Of a stretch of DNA of 5,618 nucleotides, positions 1-5,409 are shown in pieces. The DNA comes from an uncultured Clostridia bacterium (GTDB lineage Bacteria > Bacillota > Clostridia > Christensenellales > Borkfalkiaceae): positions 1 through 5,618 of the forward strand of contig USSJ01000095.1 in assembly GCA_900557285.1 (NCBI GenBank). Direction: 5' to 3'. Under the pieces are notes generated by a model. It did not search any database, was not told where the DNA came from, and saw only the letters and a program-made list of their open reading frames with translations. Made by a program: the position numbers and the translations under genes. Position 1 is the stretch's first letter. Every line of letters starts with the position of its first letter.

Positions 1-9
1 TTGATCCCG

Positions 10-1836
10 TTATTCCAGGACCGCCTTGATCCTGCGGATCCCGCTCGCGGAAGATTGTTCTTTCACGATCTTGAAATGTCCCAGTTCGCCCGTCGACGCC
101 GCATGCGGCCCGCCGCACATTTCGCGCGAGAATGTGCCGATGCTGTACGTCTTGACCACGTCGCCGTATTTGTTGTCGAATACGCCCACGATCCCTTCCG
201 CACGCGCCTTGTCGTACGGCATTTCTTCAAACACGACGGGAATATTTTCCCTGATCTTCTCGTTGACGAGGTCTTCCACCGCCTTGATCTCTTCCTGCGT
301 CATCGGACGCGCAAAGTTAAAATCGAAACGCAGACGTTCGGGCGTAATGTTGCTGCCCTTCTGGTTGATGTCGGGCGAAAGCACCGCTTTGAGCGCCGCA
401 TTCAGAAGATGCGTCGCCGTATGCAGGCGCGTCGTCGCCACGCCCGTATCCGCAAGCCCGCCTTTGAATTCGCCCGCCGCCTGCGCATGGCTCTTTTCCT
501 GGTGTTCGCGGAACGCTTCTTCAAATCCCTTTTCATCCACCGTGAACCCGCGCTCCGCCGCCATTTCCACCGTCAGTTCCAGCGGGAATCCGTACGTGTC
601 GTACAGCTTGAACGCCGCTTTCCCGCCGATCGCCGTTTCCGCCACATACGACGCGTCCTGCTTGCTCATGAATTCGTTCTTGCGCGCAATGCCCGCGATC
701 GTCTTTTCAAACTCCTTCATGCCCTTTTCGAGCGTCGATTCAAAACGCGAGATCTCGCGCTCGATCTCCTGCAGAATATAATCTTCTTTCTGCGGCAGCA
801 GCGGATATGCCTCGTCGTACACTTCTTCAATAAAGATCTTCGCCACGTTCAGCATTTCCGTGCTCGCAATGCCCAGCGCCTTGCAGTAACGGATCGCGCG
901 GCGCATCAGCCTGCGCAGTATATACCCCGCGCCCGTGTTCGAAGGCAAGATCCCGTTCACGTCGCCGATCAGCATCACCGTCGTGCGCGTATGATCCGCG
1001 ATGATGCGCATCGCTTTGCGGTCCGCGCCGCCGTCGTCGTACTTCTTGCCCGATACCTTTTCCAGATATGCGATCGCCCCGCTGAACAAGTCCGTCTTGT
1101 ACCCGTCCGTCAGCCCGTTCAGAAACGCCAGCATCCTGTCCAGACCGAATCCCGTATCCACGTTCTTGTTTTCCAGCGGTACATACCCGTCCGCCGTCTT
1201 TTTGTACTGCATATATACGTCGTTGCCGATCTCGACATACCTGCCGCACGGACAGTTGATGTCGCAGGGCTTCCTGCCGCATTCCTTGTCCGTCAGCGGG
1301 TAAAACCATTCGTTGTCCGGCCCGCAAGGCGTGCCCACCGTGCCTTCCAGCTCCCACCAGTTGTTGGACTTGTCCAAATAGAAAATATGCTCGGGTCTGA
1401 TCCCCAGATCCATCAGAAGTTTCGCCGTTTCATCGTCGCGCGGCACGCTCTCGTTGCCCGCAAACACCGTCGAACAGATCTTGTCCGCATCCAATCCGAA
1501 TACCTTCGTCAAAAGCTCGAACGACCACGCCGTCTTTTCTTTTTTAAAATAATCGCCCAGCGACCAGTTGCCCATCATCTCGAAAAAGGTGAAATGCGTT
1601 GCGTCCCCGACCGATTCGATGTCCACCGTGCGCACACAGCCCTGCACGTTGCAGAGCCGCTTGCCCGCCGGATGGGGCTGTCCCAGCAAATACGGCATCA
1701 GCGGCTGCATGCCCGCTACATTGAACATCACGCCCGTCGATCCGTCACCGATCAGCGATACCGCCCCGATATTCACATGACCTTTGCTCTCATAAAAAGA
1801 TAACCATTTGTTTCTCAGTTCTTTACTTGTAATCAT
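10..1836 (-). CDS. alaS: Alanyl-tRNA synthetase, short form lacking the C-terminal domain
   Basis: Cytoplasmic class II aminoacyl-tRNA synthetase that attaches alanine to tRNA-Ala and probably edits mischarged tRNA. The 608-aa product has an N-terminal catalytic core (about 1-240) with the AlaRS signature GNWSLGDYFKKE at 89-100 and NVDTGFGLDR at 225-234, a helical tRNA-recognition region (about 240-460), and an editing (SAD-type) domain with H472-x3-H476 (HTATH) and C574-x3-H578 (CGGPH), the usual zinc-site residues. It ends with SGIRRIKAVLE and a TAA stop at 10-12, so the DHHA1/C-Ala region of the usual ~870-aa enzyme is absent. The end is a true stop inside the window, not a cut by the window edge. 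It resembles the ~600-aa short AlaRS family known from some bacteria. ATG 1836 is chosen because AGAGG lies about 8 bases upstream and the family N-terminus starts here; the frame stays open further upstream, but that stretch overlaps cysE and is not AlaRS-like. Residues 171-197 are cysteine-rich. It is the last visible gene of the cysE operon, and no T-box leader is seen. Confidence 0.95.
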   Translation of the reverse strand: MITSKELRNKWLSFYESKGHVNIGAVSLIGDGSTGVMFNVAGMQPLMPYLLGQPHPAGKRLCNVQGCVRTVDIESVGDATHFTFFEMMGNWSLGDYFKKEKTAWSFELLTKVFGLDADKICSTVFAGNESVPRDDETAKLLMDLGIRPEHIFYLDKSNNWWELEGTVGTPCGPDNEWFYPLTDKECGRKPCDINCPCGRYVEIGNDVYMQYKKTADGYVPLENKNVDTGFGLDRMLAFLNGLTDGYKTDLFSGAIAYLEKVSGKKYDDGGADRKAMRIIADHTRTTVMLIGDVNGILPSNTGAGYILRRLMRRAIRYCKALGIASTEMLNVAKIFIEEVYDEAYPLLPQKEDYILQEIEREISRFESTLEKGMKEFEKTIAGIARKNEFMSKQDASYVAETAIGGKAAFKLYDTYGFPLELTVEMAAERGFTVDEKGFEEAFREHQEKSHAQAAGEFKGGLADTGVATTRLHTATHLLNAALKAVLSPDINQKGSNITPERLRFDFNFARPMTQEEIKAVEDLVNEKIRENIPVVFEEMPYDKARAEGIVGVFDNKYGDVVKTYSIGTFSREMCGGPHAASTGELGHFKIVKEQSSASGIRRIKAVLE

Positions 1837-1866
1837 AATTCGCCTCTGCTTTTTATTTCTGCTCCC

Positions 1867-1911
1867 GTGCCGCGCCGTGAATCCCCCGCCTGAGGATTCA
1901 CGGCGCGGCAC
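1867..1911 (-). other. Perfect 18-bp stem-loop between cysE and alaS
   Basis: Positions 1867-1884 and 1894-1911 are exact reverse complements (18 bp, no mismatch) around a 9-base loop. In the minus-strand transcript the stem starts 4 bases after the cysE stop and ends 30 bases before the alaS ATG. The bases following it on the minus strand are GGGAGCAGAAATAAAAAGC, with no U-run, so it is not a standard intrinsic terminator. There is too little room for an independent alaS promoter after it. It may be an mRNA-processing or stabilising hairpin, or a partial terminator that lowers alaS expression relative to cysE. The structure is certain; the role is inferred. Confidence 0.75.
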
Positions 1912-1915
1912 GCCT

Positions 1916-2701
1916 TTATTCCTGTTTTTCGGGCGGAGCCTGTTCCGCTCCGTCTTCCTTTTTGAATTCTTCCCTGAGCTCCTGACGGATCGCCCGCTCC
2001 GCTTCGTCCGTCTTTTCTTGCTCGGTTTCTTCCCGCGGGACAGGGAAAAGTTCTTCACGGCCGCATTCGAATTTTTCGCCCGTGAGCTTTTCGAGCGCCG
2101 ATTCCAGCCGCGCGATACGGCATTTGAGATACTGGATCTCCTCCGCATTCGGGTCGCATTTTTCCTGCAAAAGGTCGGGCTTTTCGCCGCGGATACGCAC
2201 GACGCGCCCCGGTACGCCCACAACCGTCGCGTGCGGCGGGACTTCCTTCAAAACGACCGCCCCCGCGCCGATCTTCGCGCCTTCGCCGACCGTGAACCCG
2301 CCCAGCACTTTCGCGCCCGAACTGATCACGACATCCCTTTCGATGGTCGGATGACGCTTGCCCTTTTCCTTGCCCGTTCCGCCCAGCGTGACGCCCTGGT
2401 AGATCACCACGCCGCTCTTCACTTCCGCCGTTTCCCCGATCACGACGCCCATGCCGTGGTCGATAAATACGCCGCCTTCGATCTTCGCCGCAGGATGGAT
2501 CTCGATCCCCGTCAGGAATTTCGCAAACTGCGAAACCATCCGCGCCAGAAGTTTTAAGTGCATTTTATACAATCGGTTGGCAAACCTGTGCCACGAAAGC
2601 GCATGCACCCCCGAATAGGTCAGCCAGATCTCGAATTTGTTGCGCGCCGCAGGATCGTTGCGCTTTGCCGCTTCAATGTCCGCGCGTAAACGTTTAAACA
2701 T
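1916..2701 (-). CDS. cysE: Serine O-acetyltransferase (CysE/EpsC type)
   Basis: Transfers acetyl from acetyl-CoA to L-serine, giving O-acetylserine, the first step of cysteine synthesis, in the cytoplasm. The 261-aa product has a helical N-terminus (about 1-65) and then a left-handed beta-helix of hexapeptide repeats (about 66-170). Diagnostic stretches are TGIEIHPAAKI at 64-74, FIDHGMGVVIGETA at 79-92 with the catalytic-type His82, YQGVTLGGTGKEKGKRHP at 101-118 with His117, and a GAKIGAGAVVLKEVPPHAT turn ending in GVPGR at 162-166. The tail from about 185 is unusual: a short coiled-coil-like segment (AEEIQYLKCRIARLESALEKL) and then a Glu/Lys/Gln-rich end terminating in KQE. ATG 2701 is preferred over GTG 2707 because GAGGGAGA sits 6 bases before the ATG but directly abuts the GTG. 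It follows the 208-aa gene by 46 bases and precedes alaS by 79, so the three are probably co-transcribed. Assignment to the SAT family is firm. Confidence 0.96.
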   Translation of the reverse strand: MFKRLRADIEAAKRNDPAARNKFEIWLTYSGVHALSWHRFANRLYKMHLKLLARMVSQFAKFLTGIEIHPAAKIEGGVFIDHGMGVVIGETAEVKSGVVIYQGVTLGGTGKEKGKRHPTIERDVVISSGAKVLGGFTVGEGAKIGAGAVVLKEVPPHATVVGVPGRVVRIRGEKPDLLQEKCDPNAEEIQYLKCRIARLESALEKLTGEKFECGREELFPVPREETEQEKTDEAERAIRQELREEFKKEDGAEQAPPEKQE

Positions 2702-2747
2702 AATCACTCTCCCTCGCCCCGCACCCGCTCCCGCGGATACAGCGCCG

Positions 2748-3374
2748 TCAGATTATTCTGCGGATATGGAATTCATCGAACGCCGCGTCAATAAAATCCC
2801 TGTTGAACACGCGATAATCCATCAGATATTTCACGACGACGTCGCGCGCGTCCGCAAAATCATAATATGCACCGCAAAGCTGCATGAGTGCATCCATATC
2901 TTCTTTCCGAAGCGCCAAAAGCAACCCCAGCTTGTACAGCAGTACCTTTTCGGGCATATACCAGCCCCGCAGCGTCTTCTTCCACGTCTCCTCCGCGATC
3001 CCCAGTTTCGCAGCCATCGCCGACGGGTCTTCCCCGTACTTGCGCACCACTTGCTCGATCGCCTTCCCGTGCACCGCCCGGATCCCGAAAAAACACTTGA
3101 ACCGTATCTTCGCCGGCGAAATCCGCACCGAATACGTGAAATTATTGTCCACGTACCGCTCTTTCAGCTCCGCCAGTACTTGCGCACTTTGCGGCTGATA
3201 ATAAATTTTTCGGATCTCGTTCGTGGCAACTTCCCCTTCCTCAATCCGGTTTTTATTCTTCAGCACCATCGAGATCGTTACCGATTCATAAGACGGCAAG
3301 GTACTGATCAGATCAAAATTCGCAGACTTTTTACTGAAATATTCGTTCAGATCCTGCAAAAAATTTTCGCTCAT
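2748..3374 (-). CDS. Protein of unknown function with a helical HTH-like C-terminal domain
   Basis: 208-aa predicted cytoplasmic protein with no signal peptide or clear membrane segment. Its function is not recognised with confidence. Residues 1-95 are mixed, with an acidic-to-neutral N-terminus and a possible beta section (SYESVTISMVLKN, 28-40). Residues 100-208 are strongly helical. They resemble in layout the helical domain found at the C-terminus of some clostridial macro-domain and related proteins: a helix, an HTH-like segment (SAMAAKLGIAEETWKKTLRG, 118-137), a PEKVLLYKLGLLLAL helix, a LMQLCGAYY turn and a final VVVKYLMDYRVFNRDFIDAAF section. That match is from memory of the pattern and is only suggestive. 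ATG 3374 is the first start after an in-frame TAA three codons upstream. The Shine-Dalgarno signal is weak (GGCGG about 9 bases away), unlike the strong sites of cysE and alaS. It is first in the presumed operon, about 30 bases downstream of the predicted transcription start. It could be a regulator, or unrelated to cysteine metabolism. Confidence 0.85.
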   Translation of the reverse strand: MSENFLQDLNEYFSKKSANFDLISTLPSYESVTISMVLKNKNRIEEGEVATNEIRKIYYQPQSAQVLAELKERYVDNNFTYSVRISPAKIRFKCFFGIRAVHGKAIEQVVRKYGEDPSAMAAKLGIAEETWKKTLRGWYMPEKVLLYKLGLLLALRKEDMDALMQLCGAYYDFADARDVVVKYLMDYRVFNRDFIDAAFDEFHIRRII

Positions 3375-3412
3375 CCCAAATTACCGCCATGTTTTATTTT
3401 TACTCAGCTTCT

Positions 3413-3440
3413 ATTATACATTTTTTCGCCGAAATTTCAA
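3413..3440 (-). promoter_or_regulatory. Sigma-A-type promoter for the unknown-cysE-alaS operon
   Basis: Reading the minus strand, TTGAAA (3435-3440, five of six consensus bases) and a perfect TATAAT (3413-3418) are separated by 16 bases. Transcription would begin near 3406, leaving a leader of about 30 bases before ATG 3374. That is too short for a T-box or riboswitch. No comparable promoter was seen in the gaps before cysE or alaS. Confidence 0.75.
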
Positions 3441-3510
3441 TGCTTTTTCATGCCACGAAAAAATTTTTTCTGAAAACTCTGAAAAACATTCACAAATAAT
3501 GTAAATTTCG

Positions 3511-3539
3511 TTGCCGTTTCCTGTGAAATATGTTATAAT
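3511..3539 (+). promoter_or_regulatory. Sigma-A-type promoter for the DeoR-family gene, extended -10
   Basis: TTGCCG (3511-3516, four of six consensus bases), a 17-base spacer and a perfect TATAAT (3534-3539). The TGT before the -10 gives the extended TGnTATAAT form, which would offset the weak -35. Transcription would start near 3546, about 30 bases before the proposed start codon. TTCACA (3489-3494) and TGTGAA (3522-3527) flank the -35 as an inverted pair about three helical turns apart. This is a possible operator for autoregulation, which is common in DeoR regulators but unproven here. Confidence 0.8.
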
Positions 3540-3561
3540 GTCCCTGTTAAAAACAAACAAC

Positions 3562-3566
3562 GGAGG
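3562..3566 (+). promoter_or_regulatory. Ribosome binding site that points to an ACG start
   Basis: GGAGG is an ideal Shine-Dalgarno core, 9 bases before the in-frame ACG at 3576. No ATG, GTG or TTG lies in the reading frame between it and the ATG at 3630, which is 63 bases away and too far to be served by this site. It therefore decides the start of the regulator. Confidence 0.8.
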
Positions 3567-3575
3567 AATTCGCTT

Positions 3576-4334
3576 ACGAAACGCACGAGAATCGACGAGA
3601 TCGCACTTCTGATCGAAAAAAACGGAAAAATGAGCCTGGAGGAACTTGCAGTTCAGTTCCCCGAAGTTTCCGATATGACGCTCCGCCGCGATCTGCTGGA
3701 GCTGGAAAAAGAAAATAAAGTCATCCGCGTGCGCGGCGGCGCCATGTCCGTACTCGAAGTACAGAAACGCTCAGGCGAAGCCTACGCTCAGAAATCTACC
3801 ATCAACACCGACGCGAAAAAAGTCATCGCCAAAAAAGCGGTTTCTTTGATCGACGAGGGCGTCAGCATGTTCCTCGACGGCGGCACTACCGCCCTGCAGC
3901 TTGCAAAGGAACTCCCCGACCGCCCCTGCCATATCTTCACCAACGGCATCGTGGTCGCCGAAGAACTCGCCCATAAAAAACAGCCAGAAGTGGTTCTCGT
4001 CGGAGGTTCCCTCATCAAAGAAAACCTCTCCACCGCTTCACCCTATACAAAAGTTTTCCTGGGCAATACCAATTTCGAACTCGCCATCATCTCCGCTTCC
4101 GCGTTCTCTTTCGAACAGGGCTTCTCCTGCATCTCGCAAGTGGAATCCGATCTCTTGAAATTTATCCTCGCCCGCGCGAAAATGGTGTATATGATGCTCG
4201 ATACGTCCAAAATCGGCAAGATCATGCCCTACACCTTCGCTTCGCCCGATAACATCGACGTCCTCATCACCGACGATAACTTCCCCCAGAACGTCAAAGA
4301 AAAATTCGAGGAGAAAAATATCGTCGTCATCTGA
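3576..4334 (+). CDS. DeoR-family transcriptional regulator, apparent ACG start
   Basis: Probable sugar-phosphate-responsive DNA-binding repressor. From ACG 3576 the product is 252 aa, the usual DeoR length. Residues 1-56 form the winged helix-turn-helix: RIDEIALLIEKNGKMSLEELA, VSDMTLRRDL (31-40, the recognition-helix signature) and IRVRGGA (50-56). The C-terminal sensor domain shows DGGTT (101-105), TNG (122-124), VGG (142-144) and LDTSK (208-212), which match the sugar-phosphate-binding DeoRC fold. Where many members have Asp in FDxAF, this protein has FELAI (Glu168). The first ATG in frame is at 3630, but starting there would remove the first helix of the DNA-binding domain, and it has only a weak ribosome site. 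With ACG read as Met the protein begins MKRTRIDEI, a typical DeoR N-terminus. The gene stands alone: own promoter upstream, strong terminator 17 bases downstream. The ligand and target genes cannot be told from the sequence. Confidence 0.92.
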   Translation, partial: TKRTRIDEIALLIEKNGKMSLEELAVQFPEVSDMTLRRDLLELEKENKVIRVRGGAMSVLEVQKRSGEAYAQKSTINTDAKKVIAKKAVSLIDEGVSMFLDGGTTALQLAKELPDRPCHIFTNGIVVAEELAHKKQPEVVLVGGSLIKENLSTASPYTKVFLGNTNFELAIISASAFSFEQGFSCISQVESDLLKFILARAKMVYMMLDTSKIGKIMPYTFASPDNIDVLITDDNFPQNVKEKFEEKNIVVI

Positions 4335-4351
4335 CTTTGTTCCTCATCCCC

Positions 4352-4378
4352 GACGGCTTCGCCAGAAGCCGTCTTTTT
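4352..4378 (+). terminator. Intrinsic terminator of the DeoR-family gene
   Basis: A 9-bp perfect stem (GACGGCTTC at 4352-4360 with GAAGCCGTC at 4365-4373) with loop GCCA, followed at once by TTTTT (4374-4378). It begins 17 bases after the stop codon. Confidence 0.93.
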
Positions 4379-4452
4379 GATGCCGCCCGCATCCCTCGCT
4401 TCCTCGGATCCGAAAAAATTGCCCTCTTTGTTTTTATAAATGCCGCCGCTTA

Positions 4453-4500
4453 TGCCGCCTTTCGGCATTGCCGCCTTTCGGCATTGCCGCCTTTCGGCTC
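4453..4500. repeat. Three tandem 16-bp units, each a mini-hairpin
   Basis: TGCCGCCTTTCGGCAT occurs at 4453-4468 and exactly again at 4469-4484. A third copy at 4485-4500 ends CTC instead of CAT. Each unit is self-complementary (TGCCG paired with CGGCA around loop CCTTT). The first seven bases, TGCCGCC, also occur at 4441-4447 and 4501-4507, on either side of the array. Confidence 0.9.
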
Positions 4501-4534
4501 TGCCGCCGCGGAAACGTTTTCGCGGCGGCAGAGC
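4497..4534. other. Long GC-rich stem-loop
   Basis: Positions 4497-4510 and 4521-4534 are exact 14-bp reverse complements. The stem extends inward through a G-T pair and two A-T pairs to 17 bp with loop ACGT. No T-run follows on either strand, so it is not a normal terminator. Its left arm includes the last four bases of the tandem array. Confidence 0.8.
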
Positions 4535-4646
4535 GTGTTACGTATGGCCGCCGCAAAACAAGATTTTCAGCGACAAATTTTTCAGCGTGAACCGCAGGTT
4601 TTATGAAAGGAAAAAGCGGCGCGCAATCTCAGCCCAGCAGATTTTT

Positions 4647-4724
4647 TCGGGCAAAGGCTTGCAGAAAAGCGGCAGCATTTGTTTTCCTGCGCGGCAGATC
4701 TCTTCTCTCGGACAAAGGCTTGCA
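4647..4724. repeat. Direct repeat, 17-bp core with a 61-base period
   Basis: The 17-mer TCGG(G/A)CAAAGGCTTGCA occurs at 4647-4663 and 4708-4724, differing at one base. Similarity continues weakly on both sides: CAGAT with a T/C-rich run before the core, and GAAA followed by CGGCA after it. This suggests an old tandem duplication of a unit of about 60 bp. Confidence 0.8.
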
Positions 4725-4792
4725 TTGAAAGAAACGGCACACGTTCCCTTTCCGTTCGGGAAGGGCGAAAATCAAACAAAAGAAATAAACAG

Positions 4793-4806
4793 GGCGGCTT
4801 GCCGCC
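4793..4806 (+). promoter_or_regulatory. Small CTTG-loop hairpin beside the phosphatase ribosome site
   Basis: GGCGG (4793-4797) and CCGCC (4802-4806) pair around CTTG, one base before the Shine-Dalgarno sequence AAGGA (4808-4812). As RNA it would be a stable short stem that could insulate or affect ribosome access. The structure is clear; the effect is inferred. Confidence 0.5.
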
Positions 4807-4819
4807 GAAGGATGGTATT

Positions 4820-5374
4820 ATGCTGTATCTGATCCGGCACGGAGAATCGGAATACAACCGTCTCGGGCTTTTGTGCGGACGGCACGACTCCGCCTTGACC
4901 GAACAAGGAAAAAACGCCGCAAAACTTGCAGGCGAACAGCTCAAAGACATACGTTTTGACGCCGCATTCTGTTCTCCTCTTGTGCGAGCTGAAGAGACCT
5001 GCCGGCTGGTTTTATCCGTCAACCGCGGCCCCGTCCCCGAAATTATAAAAGATCAGCGGATCATCGAACGCAGTTTCGGCGATTTTGAAGCAAAACCGCT
5101 CGCCGACACCCCCGACATCGACCGCCGCTGGGACGTCCGCTTTGACGCCGCTTCCCGTCATATGGAAAGTTTGGAACATATGGTCGAACGCGTCCGTTCG
5201 TTTGTTCAATGCCTGCAATCCCGCTATGCGGGAAAAAACGTCCTCGCCGTTTCCCACAACGGCACGATACGCGCCTTCCGCCTCATCCTCGAAAACTATC
5301 CCCCGCTCGATCAGCTGGACAGCATCGCTCCGCTCGGCATCGGAAACGCACAGATCCTGCAACTTCCTCTCTGA
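4820..5374 (+). CDS. Histidine phosphatase family protein (phosphoglycerate mutase-like)
   Basis: 184-aa cytoplasmic enzyme that removes or moves phosphate through a phosphohistidine. LIRHGES at 4-10 carries the catalytic Arg6-His7-Gly8. Arg56 lies in SPLVRAEET (52-60), Glu83 in IIERSFGDFE (81-90), and VSHNG (144-148) carries the second His146. This is the full catalytic set of the family (RHG, Arg, Glu, His). Length fits small members such as CobC-like, YhfR-like or broad-specificity phosphatases; 2,3-bisphosphoglycerate-dependent mutases are longer (~250 aa), so glycolytic mutase is unlikely. The substrate cannot be named. ATG 4820 is chosen because AAGGA lies 7 bases upstream and the RHG motif begins at residue 6, as is normal. 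The frame is open further upstream to 4679, but that extension runs through the repeat region. An out-of-frame ATG at 4812 reaches a stop after six codons. No neighbour gives a pathway. Confidence 0.93.
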   Translation: MLYLIRHGESEYNRLGLLCGRHDSALTEQGKNAAKLAGEQLKDIRFDAAFCSPLVRAEETCRLVLSVNRGPVPEIIKDQRIIERSFGDFEAKPLADTPDIDRRWDVRFDAASRHMESLEHMVERVRSFVQCLQSRYAGKNVLAVSHNGTIRAFRLILENYPPLDQLDSIAPLGIGNAQILQLPL

Positions 5375-5382
5375 CGCCCCGC

Positions 5383-5409
5383 CCGTTCCGCGAACGGTTC
5401 ACCGTTTTT
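5383..5409 (+). terminator. Weak terminator-like hairpin with a competing partner
   Basis: Nine bases after the phosphatase stop, GAACGG (5392-5397) can pair with CCGTTT (5402-5407, one G-U) around TTCA, and a T-run (5405-5409) overlaps and follows the stem. The same GAACGG can instead pair perfectly with CCGTTC (5383-5388). The stems are only 6 bp, so termination may be weak. Confidence 0.45.

Larger units (their letters stand above)
4379..4819. other. 441-base gene-poor region rich in repeats and hairpins
   Basis: I see no convincing gene here. Open frames exist, but their translations are low-complexity, Arg/Phe/Ala-rich and show no family pattern. The stretch contains three tandem 16-bp units (4453-4500), a long GC-rich stem-loop (4497-4534), two similar TTTTCAGCG copies (4563-4587), a diverged direct repeat with a 61-base period (4647-4724), an 8-bp hairpin with one G-U pair (4746-4765) and a 5-bp hairpin with a CTTG loop (4793-4806) next to the ribosome site of the phosphatase gene. 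No good sigma-A promoter was found for that gene; TATAAA at 4435-4440 has no well-spaced -35. Confidence 0.6.

Noticed and set aside
1..1803. A 600-codon open frame on the plus strand across the alaS gene
   Set aside because: Its translation is Arg/His/Phe-rich with no family motif, and it lies exactly opposite a firmly identified AlaRS. It is a by-product of the GC-rich codon use of alaS.
1837..1915. A T-box riboswitch or other leader controlling alaS or cysE
   Set aside because: No T-box consensus was seen in the gaps before alaS, cysE or the first gene, and all these gaps are too short for a T-box leader.
1837..2223. Upstream extension of the alaS frame by 129 codons
   Set aside because: The extension is Arg/Lys/Ser-rich, overlaps cysE in another frame and has no similarity to the AlaRS N-terminus. 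ATG 1836 has a good ribosome site.
2637..3473. A 278-codon plus-strand frame opposite the unknown gene
   Set aside because: Low-complexity Arg/His/Phe-rich translation antisense to a better-supported gene, running on into the promoter region.
4603..4728. A 41-codon basic peptide frame beginning MKGKSGAQSQ
   Set aside because: It spans the direct repeat, its AGG is only 4 bases before the ATG, and the peptide shows no recognisable pattern. It cannot be excluded, but the sequence does not support it.
4535..4819. A tRNA, riboswitch or structured RNA gene upstream of the phosphatase
   Set aside because: No tRNA arm pattern, CCA end or known riboswitch core was recognised. Only small local hairpins and repeats are visible.
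4440..4832. A 130-codon plus-strand frame through the hairpin and repeat region
   Set aside because: It begins inside the tandem mini-hairpins and its composition simply translates the repeats. It has no ribosome site and overlaps the phosphatase start.
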